The position numbers and the translations under genes are program-made. The notes under the pieces are model-generated. The model was not told the DNA's origin and ran no database searches. It saw nothing but the letters and a program-made list of their open reading frames with translations. Shown here piece by piece: positions 17,101 to 23,926 of a DNA stretch of 32,037 bases. Numbering within the stretch: position 1 is the first letter of the stretch; every line of letters starts with the position of its first letter. Source of the DNA: Candidatus Syntrophosphaera sp. (lineage in GTDB: Bacteria; Cloacimonadota; Cloacimonadia; Cloacimonadales; Cloacimonadaceae); the NCBI GenBank assembly GCA_019429425.1, contig JAHYIU010000016.1:1-32037 (forward strand), given 5' to 3'.

Positions 17101-17439
17101 AGCATTGCCCGCTGTATCCACCGTTATGTCCAAGGCCAGTTCGGTTCCTGTGCCGCCAACCTTTCGGGCCCAGAGCCAGTTACCAGTTGGGCTAATTTTG
17201 GCCACGTAAATATCCTGATAGCCACTACTGGTCAGGGTTGTGGCGCCGAGGCTAATTGATCCGGAGAAATATCCAGCTACGTAGCTGTTGCCGCTGGCGT
17301 CAACGGAAATCGCGTTTCCTTTGTCAACACTTGGCCCCCCAGCCTTGGTTGCCCAATCCCAATCTGATGTCTGAGCATAAATCATTGATCCCAAGGGTAT
17401 CAATAAAATACACATACATAGTGTTTTAAGCTTACTCAT
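14179..17439 (-). CDS. Secreted protein: SBBP-type beta-propeller, two PKD, two ASPM/Hydin-like and FnIII domains
   Basis: The product (about 1086 residues) opens with a signal peptide (MSKLKTLCMCILLIPLGSMIYAQ). Seven repeats of about 60 residues follow, each with a W-W-A/AGG start, a VDxxGNxYVxGxF core and an IFVAKLxxxG end. This is the SBBP repeat pattern and would make a seven-bladed propeller. Then come a SPNGGETWYVGS domain, a PKD domain (VQFTDQSTAGSG, WSFGDGGSS), a choice-of-anchor-D domain (LDFGAVDVGSQ), a second PKD domain (WNFGDGSTS), another Hydin-like domain and an FnIII domain. The last 35 or so residues look helical and acidic (DDATRLEMDRFFDQ onward); no sorting domain is present. 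The ATG at 17439 is six bases after GGAG; the ATG at 17445 abuts the SD. An extracellular or surface-bound role is likely; the ligand is unknown. Confidence 0.88.
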   Translation of the reverse strand: MSKLKTLCMCILLIPLGSMIYAQTSDWDWATKAGGPSVDKGNAISVDASGNSYVAGYFSGSISLGATTLTSSGYQDIYVAKISPTGNWLWARKVGGTGTELALDITVDTAGNAYVIGSFSSPTVAFGSTTLTRTAYSSSADVFVAKINASGTWVWAKKLGGTGVDDGLSVAVDSNSNVYVTGAFRNTVTVETTPSTTLTSLGYSDIFVAKLSSTGTWLWARRAGGANPDNGNSLTVDPEGNVYVCGAFNSNSADFGQFTLTNTGTSTNDIFVSKLDTNGNWQWARKAGSTGTEAAYSITRDTANNFYVAGSFSGNAYFGDNILYSSGAYDIYVAKISGTGDWLWASKAGGTGYDGANGVAVDDNSNVFVVGNFTQTGQFGSFSLTCQGDKDGFLGKLNPNGVWQWAERIGGSAEDSVNGVDLNGDQDILICGDFENSIQFGSTTLTSSGAEDNFFAKMFNSTTVSPTVHILSPNGGETWYVGSVHPITWTSEIVNSVFLDYSLNNGSTWNPINTAPVSAGTGSYDWTIPNVSSTQARVRVRDAGDTNTNDISDAAFTITTAPNPPSANFSGSPTSGYEPLTVQFTDQSTAGSGTITAWAWSFGDGGSSTQQNPQHIYQNNGTYTVSLTVTNSFGLTGNYVRHNYITVQPTVPELTLLSESSLDFGAVDVGSQSAYQDVVLSNTGTANLIISDIHFSGAPLHFEYQVSNPNITIAPGASTTIPVRFIPQAVGELNDILHIVNNSSNMQVLQIPLSGIGTAVIYPPQAAFTANPTSGLAPLTVQFTDQSTCLSGQIMSWTWNFGDGSTSNLQNPTHVYESAGVYTVSLTIYTSMQATSTATQEDCITVSPPSGNLSLLSASTLTFPATYVTAVSSYQQVRLRNNGNRTVNITNLYFSGSGLHFQFLATDENRLIQPGETDTLFVRFAPIARGTLTDTFCIVNDSDNLPLINIALTGTSNYAPPTPPTNVEAYITGADLRLTWELVEQDILGNDIEIDYYAVFVSENNEDTGFVFHGLTYEENYIHASATNYAGQMLYRVYAIAVTPDRELDDATRLEMDRFFDQNLTQGMSLGEFRAVLRQAEDMFDK

Positions 17440-17819
17440 ATACATCTCCAGTTAGAGGTTTCTGATTTAAGTGACCCAATATGAATGCCTTAACATTCTG
17501 TCAAGATTTTTTTTCGCGATTTTTTGCTTGGAACCGGTTCAATCAGGCTGGGTAAACGTTTCGGACATATTGGAAAACTGCATCCCCGAGCGGATTTCTG
17601 CAACAATTTTCCCTGGCTTCCCCAAAAATCGGCAGACTGTAAGAACAATGGAATGGTCGGTTTATGGCAATCAAGCTAAAGTGTTACTGGAGAAAGTTCA
17701 ACGCGCTCCGAAAGCTAAGGAATGAGATAGGATGGGATAGGCTTATTTCCCTGCCTCTGAAGCAAATAGCCGCGGCAAGCTAAAGCAGGGGAAGTGAAGC
17801 CGCAATGCAGGAAACGATT
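17440..17819. other. Intergenic region between two minus-strand genes
   Basis: The part next to 17439 holds the SD and the promoter at 17476-17504. The rest (about 17510-17819) shows an A/T-rich stretch and no recognisable gene. An 84-codon plus-strand frame at 17471-17725 lacks an SD and lies across the promoter, so it was not called. No convincing terminator was found just after the permease stop at 17820. Confidence 0.5.
17476..17504 (-). promoter_or_regulatory. Sigma-70-type promoter of the beta-propeller / PKD gene
   Basis: On the minus strand TTGACA (17499-17504) is followed at exactly 17 bp by TATTGG (17476-17481). It is preceded by an A-tract (AAAAAAAATC) like an UP element and lies about 37 bp upstream of the ATG. 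Confidence 0.55.
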
Positions 17820-19037
17820 CTATTCGTATCTCAGCGCGTCGATCAGATTGAGGTTGGCTGCCTTGCGGGCCGGATACCAGCCAAAAAAGACTCCGATAGC
17901 GCAGGAAAATCCCACTGACAGGAGGATCGACCAGGGAGTGACATACACGCTCCAATCCATCGTCTTGCCAAGAAACTCAGCCGCGGACCAGCCCAGGACG
18001 ATGCCCAGGAGACCACCGAAAATGCTGATGGTGATAGCTTCGATGATGAATTGCAGCAGCACGTCGCGCTTTCCGGCACCGACTGCCATTCGGATCCCGA
18101 TCTCCTTGATCCTTTCCGTCACGGACACGAGCATGATGTTCATGATCCCGATGCCGCCCACCAATAGCGAAATGCCGGCGATGCTGGCCAGCAGGATGGT
18201 CATGGTGTTGGACACCGTATTGGCAGCTTCGGCGATGTCGGTTTGGGAGCTGACGACAAAATCATCGGCGGTGGTGCCGCGATGCCTGCCCTGGAGAAGG
18301 TTCGAGATGTCGTTTTGGACCATCGGGATGATGTCTTTGGATTGGGCTGAGACGGCGATGGTCATGAAGCGCCAGCGCGCTCCGATCAAGCGGGTGGCGG
18401 TGGTCGTGTAGGGTGCCAGGACAACGTCGTCCTGGTCCGCGCCCATGGAGCTTTGGCCTTTGGATCTGAGCACGCCTTTGACCGTGAAGGGGATGTTGCG
18501 GATGCGGATGATCTTGCCGACCGGATCGATCCCCGCGAAGAGGTTGTTAGCGACAGTTTTTCCGATCATGCAAACCTTTGCTCCGCTTTCCACGTCTGAG
18601 GAATAGAAAAAGTCGCCTTCTTCCACATCCATGGCCCGGATCTGGAAATAGTCCACATCCACTCCCATGATTCTGCCCCGCCAGTTGTTGCTCCCATGTT
18701 TGAGCTGGCCCCAGGTGTTGTAGACCGGCGAAGCGTACAGCACTCCATTCACCTGGGAACGGATGGCGTCAACGTCGCCTTCCTCAAGCGTGTTGCCGCT
18801 TCCCGCGGCCTGGCGGGCCGTACTCTGGGTGTTGGTGAAATTGGACATGACCATGATGACATTGGTGCCCATGCTGCTGATCTGGTCGTCCACCACTTTT
18901 TTGGCCCCCTGGCCGATGGCGATCATGGTGATCACCGCGGCCACTCCGATGATGATGCCCAGCATGGTGAGGAAGGTGCGGGTTTTATTGCGGGCCAGCG
19001 ATTTGAGGGCGATACGGATGATTCCCAAAACGGACAA
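17820..19037 (-). CDS. MacB-like ABC transporter permease
   Basis: This 405-residue membrane protein has the FtsX/MacB permease layout. One N-terminal transmembrane helix lies at about residues 22-44 (MLGIIIGVAAVITMIAIG), then a large periplasmic MacB-PCD-type domain. Three C-terminal helices follow, including ISLLVGGIGIMNIMLVSVTER, and the EIGIRMAVGAGKRD coupling-helix signature. Such proteins do not move substrates through the membrane; they drive a periplasmic adaptor and outer-membrane channel mechanically. The start is TTG at 19037, directly after the ATPase stop with no gap, and GGAGGA just upstream supports it. With ATPase and permease as separate chains, the arrangement resembles YknYZ or LolCDE-like pairs rather than fused MacB. 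It is the last gene of the operon. Confidence 0.92.
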   Translation of the reverse strand: MSVLGIIRIALKSLARNKTRTFLTMLGIIIGVAAVITMIAIGQGAKKVVDDQISSMGTNVIMVMSNFTNTQSTARQAAGSGNTLEEGDVDAIRSQVNGVLYASPVYNTWGQLKHGSNNWRGRIMGVDVDYFQIRAMDVEEGDFFYSSDVESGAKVCMIGKTVANNLFAGIDPVGKIIRIRNIPFTVKGVLRSKGQSSMGADQDDVVLAPYTTTATRLIGARWRFMTIAVSAQSKDIIPMVQNDISNLLQGRHRGTTADDFVVSSQTDIAEAANTVSNTMTILLASIAGISLLVGGIGIMNIMLVSVTERIKEIGIRMAVGAGKRDVLLQFIIEAITISIFGGLLGIVLGWSAAEFLGKTMDWSVYVTPWSILLSVGFSCAIGVFFGWYPARKAANLNLIDALRYE

Positions 19038-19787
19038 TTATTCCTCCTCATCCAGGCGGGGTAGTTTTTTCAGGTCTTCTGAAGCGCTGCGGGGCTTTTG
19101 GTTGGCAACATCGGAAATGATCCTGCCATCGCGGAAGGTGATGATACGCCTCGCGTATTGGGAGATGTCGAATTCGTGGGTGACCAGGATTACGGTTTTG
19201 CCCTCGGAGTGCAGTTTCTGAAAGAATTCCAACACTTCCACGCTGGTGCGCGTGTCCAGGTTTCCCGTGGGTTCGTCCGCCAGCAGGAATACGGGATCAT
19301 TGACAATGGCCCGGGCGATGGCCACCCTCTGCTGCTGTCCGCCGGAAAGCTGGTTGGGAAAGTGTTTGGCACGATCGCCCAGGCCCACTGTGTCCAAAGC
19401 CCGCAGCGACCTTTCATGGCGTTCCTTGAGGTGGACGTCCTTGCAGTAGAGAAGGGGCAGTTCCACATTCTCCAAGGCCGTGGTGCGGGGCAGCAGGTAA
19501 AATGATTGGAACACATATCCTATCTTGCGGTTGCGCACTTGGGTGATCTGGGCCTCATCCATCTCGTGGACGTCCGTCCCGTCCAGCCTGTAGGAGCCGG
19601 ATGTGGGCTTGTCCAGACAGCCGACCAGATTCATGAAAGTGGTTTTGCCTGATCCGCTGGCGCCCATAATGGCTATGAATTCGCCCTGGCGGATGTCCAG
19701 ATCGATGCCGCGCAGGGCGTGAACCTGGATGTCGCCCATCAGATAGGTCTTGGTGAGCCCCCGGGTGCAGATCAGGATATTGCCCAT
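19038..19787 (-). CDS. MacB/LolD-type ABC transporter ATPase
   Basis: The 249-residue ATPase carries all nucleotide-binding motifs: Walker [10 protein letters not shown] at 42-50, Q-loop VFQ at 92-94, signature LSGGQ at 147-151, Walker B FLLADEP at 167-173 and the switch histidine at 204. The KTY and H-A-L-R-G-I-D-L start is typical of the MacB/LolD branch. It should form a dimer powering the permease encoded next. It starts 2 bp after the adaptor stop and ends immediately before the permease start, so expression is probably coupled. A charged tail ([14 protein letters not shown]) extends past the usual end of the domain. The transported substrate cannot be deduced. Confidence 0.95.
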   Translation of the reverse strand: MGNILICTRGLTKTYLMGDIQVHALRGIDLDIRQGEFIAIMGASGSGKTTFMNLVGCLDKPTSGSYRLDGTDVHEMDEAQITQVRNRKIGYVFQSFYLLPRTTALENVELPLLYCKDVHLKERHERSLRALDTVGLGDRAKHFPNQLSGGQQQRVAIARAIVNDPVFLLADEPTGNLDTRTSVEVLEFFQKLHSEGKTVILVTHEFDISQYARRIITFRDGRIISDVANQKPRSASEDLKKLPRLDEEE

Positions 19788-19789
19788 GC

Positions 19790-21145
19790 TCAGAATCTCA
19801 TGCCGGGCCCGCTTTGTATGGCTCGGTTTCCGGTAACCTGGGAAGCTTCTTTGTATTCGACTCCCGTGATGATAACTGTGTCTGGGTCAAGCTCGCTAAG
19901 GACCTCAATGTAGGCCCCGTCGGAGACCCCGGTGCGCACCATGATCAGTTCGGGTGTTTTTCCTTTCAGGACCCAGATCATGGAACTGCCCATCCTGCCG
20001 TTGCCGCTATTGGCCGCCATCCCTCTTTGCCCCATGCTTCTCTGGCCGGGAGCCCTGACGGCAGCGCTGTCCTTGGGCGCGCCTGTTTTTCCTGGGGGAG
20101 TCTGGGCCTGAGCTTTTTCCCCTGGATTGCCTGATGGGGGATTTTGGCTGGCCATAGCAGTTTCGATCGCTTTCTTGCGAGCGCTGGCGATCAGATCGTC
20201 CTCCCATTTCAGGCCAAAAAGCTTCCAGAGTTCCTTGTTGGGAGTGAAGCGGGTGGCCATTTCCGGGATGCGGAGGGCGTTTTCCTTGGCTTGGATGATG
20301 ATGGTGACGTTGGTGGTCATGCCCGGCAAGAGCTTGTGCTCCGGATTGGCGGCGTCGATGATCACGCTGTAACTCACCACGTTCTGTTCGGTGATGGGGT
20401 TGAGGCGGATCTGTTGCACCGAGCCGGAGAATCTTTCCCCGGCATAGGCGTCCACGGTGAATTCCACGGGCAATTTTTCCCTGATTTTGCCGATGTCCGC
20501 TTCGTCCACATTGGCTGTGATCTGCATCTGGTCCAGGTTGTTGGCGATCTTGAACAGAGTGGGCGAACTCATGCTCGCGGCCACGGTCTGGCCTTCATCG
20601 ACGCTGCGGGCCACCACCACTCCGTCGATGGGAGAGGTGATGTAGGCGTTTTGGAGGTTCTTCTGGGCACGCTGCAAGTTCAGTTGGGCGTTGGCGAGGT
20701 TTTGCTGGGCCTGCTTGTAGGCATAATCCGCTTTCCTCATGTCATATTCGGCGGTCATGTCCCGGTCGTAAAGGTCTTTGCTGATGTCATATTCCAGCTT
20801 GGCCTGGTCTCTGGAGATGGTGGCCTTGTTCACTTCGGCCCTGGCGGATTCGAGGTTCGCGGAGAGGATCTCGGTATCCAGTTTGGCCAGCAGTTCGCCT
20901 TTGCGCACCTTGTCATTGAAATCTTTGTGGAGTTTTTCGATCTTGCCGGAGACCTCTGTTCCCACTTCCACCAAGACATAGGGATTGAGCGAACCGGTGG
21001 CGGTCACAACCTCGCGGATAGTGCCGCTGGAGGGATTGTCTGTCCTCCATTCCGGCCTGGACCTATGTTTTTTGACCTGGTTGTAGGCCAGCAGGGCAGC
21101 GATTATGAGCGCGGCGATGACGATGAATTTCAGATATTTCTTCAT
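19790..21145 (-). CDS. MacA/HlyD-type periplasmic adaptor protein
   Basis: The 451-residue protein has an N-terminal membrane anchor (FIVIAALIIAALLAY, residues 8-22), a biotinyl-lipoyl half (VEVGTEVSGKIEKL), a long coiled-coil hairpin (about 95-170, rich in A, Q, N, L and K), the second lipoyl half (YITSPIDGVVVARSVDEGQTV) and beta-barrel regions. This is the membrane-fusion-protein architecture of MacA. It should bridge the permease and the TolC-like channel. An unusual insertion of roughly 60 residues (about 335-400) rich in P, G, Q, S and M (PPSGNPGEKAQAQTPPGKTG and onward) interrupts the C-terminal domain and looks disordered. AAGGAA precedes the ATG. The gap to the channel gene upstream is 22 bp. 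Confidence 0.92.
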   Translation of the reverse strand: MKKYLKFIVIAALIIAALLAYNQVKKHRSRPEWRTDNPSSGTIREVVTATGSLNPYVLVEVGTEVSGKIEKLHKDFNDKVRKGELLAKLDTEILSANLESARAEVNKATISRDQAKLEYDISKDLYDRDMTAEYDMRKADYAYKQAQQNLANAQLNLQRAQKNLQNAYITSPIDGVVVARSVDEGQTVAASMSSPTLFKIANNLDQMQITANVDEADIGKIREKLPVEFTVDAYAGERFSGSVQQIRLNPITEQNVVSYSVIIDAANPEHKLLPGMTTNVTIIIQAKENALRIPEMATRFTPNKELWKLFGLKWEDDLIASARKKAIETAMASQNPPSGNPGEKAQAQTPPGKTGAPKDSAAVRAPGQRSMGQRGMAANSGNGRMGSSMIWVLKGKTPELIMVRTGVSDGAYIEVLSELDPDTVIITGVEYKEASQVTGNRAIQSGPGMRF

Positions 21146-21167
21146 GATTCGGTTTCCTTGCCGGGCA

Positions 21168-22424
21168 TTACCATTTGCCCAGGATCTTCAAGGACAGCAG
21201 ATGGTTGATCGCTTCCTGTTTGGCGAGGATCTGATAGCGGTTGTTGTTGTAGGCGATATCGGCGTCGATGTAGTCGGTGCGGGTCTTGTCCAGTTCCAAG
21301 AGCTCGATCAGGCCGAGGCGGTAGCGCTCTTCGGCGATCCGGATCTGGTTGCTGGATTGTTCCAGTTTTTCCAAGAGGAGCTCATCCAGGCGCAGCAGAT
21401 ATTGCAGTTCCTGATCCATGATCTGGTGTTGGCGCGCGTTTTGGTCGATCTGGTCTTGCAGGTCAAGTTCGGCCAGGCGCAGGCTGAAATCGGAGCGTTT
21501 GATCACTTGGTTTTGCTTGAAATGGTTCCACAGCGAATAGCTGAGATTGAGCGACACCGTGTGCGAGGTGTTGTAGTGGTCAAAGTCAAAGTCCTGTCCG
21601 CCGAGGTTGCGGGAATAGTTATAGGCCAGGTTCACCCGCGGAAAGTAGTCCAGCCAATTCTGCCTGCGGCTGAGTTCGCCGCGCTGGATGTCGGCCTCCA
21701 GAAGCTTGAGACCCAGGCTTTGTTCGGTCGAAAAAGGCGGAACGCTGAAATCCGGGTCATAATCCAGGTCGGTCAGTTCATGGCCCCCGTCTTCCATCCG
21801 CACCAGGCCGAAAAGTTCCCTGCGCTTGGTGCTGATCGTGTTTTCCAATTGGATGATGGCGATGCGGGAATTCATCACGGCGATCTCGCTCTGCTTGACG
21901 TCGAAGGAGGTGTTCTTGCCCAGTTGGTTGAGCACCTTGCTCTGTTCCCAAACCCGGGTCTGGATCTCCAGGTTCCTGGCCAGGGAGGCGAGTTGTTTCT
22001 GCGCGGCCAAAACATCCAGATAGGCCGAGAAAACCCTGTAGGCATAGTTGCTGGCGCTGTTTTCCAAAACCATCCGCGCTTTCTTCTCATCCAGCTTGGC
22101 ATATTTGTAGTTGAACCACGAAGGGTCATTGAGGCTGATGGTTTTGCTGATCGTGAACCCGGCGCTGCTGCTCAGGTCCGAAACGGCCGGCGCGGCTTGA
22201 TTGTAAAGGTCGTTCTCGACCCTCAGGCCCAGGCTGGCATCCGGCAGCAGGTTCCATTTGGCGGAACTCAGGTTGGAACTGCTGGAAAGGTAGCCCAGTT
22301 CGGATTTTTGCATCGACCAGCTGTTTTGCAGGCCGTAACCGATGAGGTCGTCGACGGTGTATTGCTGGGCCAACAAGGCCACGGGCAGAAAGAGGGCCAA
22401 CAGAGTGAGGCGCTTCATAATCAT
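21168..22424 (-). CDS. TolC-family outer membrane efflux protein
   Basis: The 418-residue product has a signal peptide (MKRLTLLALFLPVALLAQQ). It then has the repeated helical and short beta layout of outer-membrane efflux proteins: YTVDDLIGYGLQNSWSMQ, paired long helices rich in A, L, Q and N, and two halves, the second starting near SVPPFSTEQSLGLKLLEADI. It should trimerise into an outer-membrane beta-barrel with a periplasmic helical tunnel and work with the adaptor, ATPase and permease encoded downstream. Two ATGs three codons apart (22424 and 22418) are possible; AAGGAA lies 4 and 10 bases from them. It is the first gene of the operon and diverges from ornithine carbamoyltransferase. Confidence 0.9.
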   Translation of the reverse strand: MIMKRLTLLALFLPVALLAQQYTVDDLIGYGLQNSWSMQKSELGYLSSSSNLSSAKWNLLPDASLGLRVENDLYNQAAPAVSDLSSSAGFTISKTISLNDPSWFNYKYAKLDEKKARMVLENSASNYAYRVFSAYLDVLAAQKQLASLARNLEIQTRVWEQSKVLNQLGKNTSFDVKQSEIAVMNSRIAIIQLENTISTKRRELFGLVRMEDGGHELTDLDYDPDFSVPPFSTEQSLGLKLLEADIQRGELSRRQNWLDYFPRVNLAYNYSRNLGGQDFDFDHYNTSHTVSLNLSYSLWNHFKQNQVIKRSDFSLRLAELDLQDQIDQNARQHQIMDQELQYLLRLDELLLEKLEQSSNQIRIAEERYRLGLIELLELDKTRTDYIDADIAYNNNRYQILAKQEAINHLLSLKILGKW

Positions 22425-22570
22425 ATCGTTCCTTAATCTTTGAGATCGGTGGAGAACCGTCCCGAAGGCACAAGTTGTTATTCCTTATACCAAGCCGGGA
22501 CCGATTTCCTGCACTTTTCCCGAGGGAAATGCATCATTTGGAACACAATTATCAGGGTTGGCAAATCAGA

Positions 22571-22585
22571 CAAGGAAAATCCTTG
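22571..22585. promoter_or_regulatory. Small palindrome upstream of the ornithine carbamoyltransferase gene
   Basis: CAAGGA (22571-22576), AAA, TCCTTG (22580-22585) form a perfect 6-bp palindrome in the 223-bp divergent region between the channel gene and ornithine carbamoyltransferase. It could be an operator or a leader hairpin. It does not match an ARG box that I can recognise, and no good -10/-35 pair was found nearby. Confidence 0.2.
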
Positions 22586-22647
22586 CCTTGAAACCCCAGT
22601 CCATAAATTTGGCACTCAAAGCTTAATAACATATGAAAGGAGATATC

Positions 22648-23649
22648 ATGTCGTTTAATCTCAAGAACCGCCATTTCCTCACCCTGATGGACTTCACGCC
22701 CCAGGAGATTAAGTTCCTGCTGGACCTTTCCCTGGACCTCAAGAAAGCCAAATACGCCGGCACGGAACAGCAGCGCCTCCAAGGCAAGAACATCGCCCTC
22801 ATCTTTGAAAAGGACAGCACCCGCACCCGCTGCGCCTTTGAAGTGGCCGCTCTGGACCAGGGCGCGCACGTCACCTATCTTGGCCCAACGGGCAGCCAGA
22901 TGGGCAAGAAGGAATCGATCGCCGACACCGCCAGGGTTTTGGGCCGCATGTACGACGGCATCGAATACCGCGGCTTTGGCCAGGAGATAGTCGAAGAGCT
23001 GGCCAAATACGCAGGAGTGCCCGTCTGGAACGGCCTCACCACCGAAGACCACCCCACCCAGGTTTTGGCCGATTTCCTCACCGCGATGGAGCATTTGAAC
23101 AAGCCTCTGCATGAAATGGTCTTCGTTTATGTGGGAGACGGACGCAACAACGTCGCCAACGCCCTCATGATCGGCGCCGCCAAGACCGGCATGGATTTTC
23201 GCATCGTGAGCCCCAAGGAGCTGTTCCCGGATGCCAAACTGCTGAAGAAATGCAAGGCCGTGGTCAAAGAGGTCGGCGCCAGCATCACCATCACCGACGA
23301 CATCGCCGAAGGCGTGAAAAACGCCGATGTGATCTACACCGACGTTTGGGTCTCCATGGGCGAACCGGACAGCGTTTGGGCCAGCCGCATCAAGCTGCTC
23401 AAGCCTTATCAGGTGAACTCCGCCATGATGAAGAAGACCGGCAAGAAACACACCCTCTTCATGCACTGCCTGCCTGCCTTCCATGACCTCAAGACGGCCA
23501 TCGGCAGGCAGATCTTTGAGAAATTCAAGCTCAGCGCCATGGAAGTGACCGACGAGGTCTTCGAATCCCCCAATTCCGTGGTCTTCGACGAGGCCGAAAA
23601 CCGCATGCACACGATCAAAGCGGTGATGGTGGCCACCCTGGGGAGCTGA
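22648..23649 (+). CDS. argF: Ornithine carbamoyltransferase
   Basis: The enzyme interconverts ornithine plus carbamoyl phosphate and citrulline plus phosphate. In the 333-residue product the carbamoyl-phosphate loop STRTR is at 57-61, HPTQ at 135-138 and the ornithine-binding HCLP at 273-276; DVWVSMGEP (232-240) is also intact. These separate it from aspartate carbamoyltransferase. The ATG at 22648 is preferred over the one at 22633 because AAAGGAG (22636-22642) sits five bases before it. No other arginine gene lies in the window, so it could serve biosynthesis (argF) or the arginine deiminase route (arcB). The symbol is therefore a functional guess between the two. It is monocistronic as far as visible and ends at a strong terminator. 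Confidence 0.95.
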   Translation: MSFNLKNRHFLTLMDFTPQEIKFLLDLSLDLKKAKYAGTEQQRLQGKNIALIFEKDSTRTRCAFEVAALDQGAHVTYLGPTGSQMGKKESIADTARVLGRMYDGIEYRGFGQEIVEELAKYAGVPVWNGLTTEDHPTQVLADFLTAMEHLNKPLHEMVFVYVGDGRNNVANALMIGAAKTGMDFRIVSPKELFPDAKLLKKCKAVVKEVGASITITDDIAEGVKNADVIYTDVWVSMGEPDSVWASRIKLLKPYQVNSAMMKKTGKKHTLFMHCLPAFHDLKTAIGRQIFEKFKLSAMEVTDEVFESPNSVVFDEAENRMHTIKAVMVATLGS

Positions 23650-23673
23650 TCCCTTGGATCCTCGATCATTCAT

Positions 23674-23707
23674 GGACCGGCGGCTCTCAGTTGCCGGTCC
23701 TTTTTTT
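23674..23707 (+). terminator. Intrinsic terminator of the ornithine carbamoyltransferase gene
   Basis: GGACCGGC (23674-23681) and GCCGGTCC (23693-23700) make a perfect 8-bp stem with an 11-base loop, followed immediately by seven Ts. It lies 24 bases after the stop codon. Confidence 0.95.
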
Positions 23708-23766
23708 ATCCTTGTTTAGCTTTCCCAGCAAACCGGGTGGCGAAGCTCCGCTAAATCCCCCCTGAT

Positions 23767-23861
23767 ATTCCGACCCTTGGTTTCCTGGACGTATCCCGCC
23801 GGATGCCCACCCCGCGGGCGGTTATCGGGCGGGATACGAAAACGGGGCGGACCTTCGGAAT
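23767..23861. repeat. Nested inverted repeat between convergent genes
   Basis: CGTATCCCGCC (23790-23800) pairs with GGCGGGATACG (23828-23838), 11 bp perfect. Outside it ATTCCGA (23767-23773) pairs with TCGGAAT (23855-23861). The whole could fold into a cruciform or RNA stem of about 95 nt. There is no T-run, so it is not an intrinsic terminator. It resembles REP-like or other structured intergenic repeats, but only one copy is visible here. Confidence 0.5.
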
Positions 23862-23872
23862 CTTGGGAATGG

Positions 23873-23902
23873 GAAAAGCCCGGAACCGAGAGGGTTCCTG
23901 GC
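23873..23902 (-). terminator. Terminator-like hairpin of the M28 peptidase gene
   Basis: On the minus strand GCCAGGAACC pairs with GGTTCCGGGC (6 bp, one A-G mismatch, 3 more bp) around a short loop and is followed by TTTT. It lies 25 bases after the stop codon at 23927. Confidence 0.6.
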
Positions 23903-23926
23903 TAATCCTATTTCTTGACGAGAATA

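Noticed and set aside
17471-17725. 84-codon plus-strand ORF starting with GTG
   Set aside because: It has no SD and its start overlaps the promoter of the opposite gene. The product resembles no family I know.
22609-22637. TTGGCA - 17 bp - TATGAA as a promoter for ornithine carbamoyltransferase
   Set aside because: The transcript would start at about 22644 and lose the SD at 22636-22642, so it is probably a chance match.
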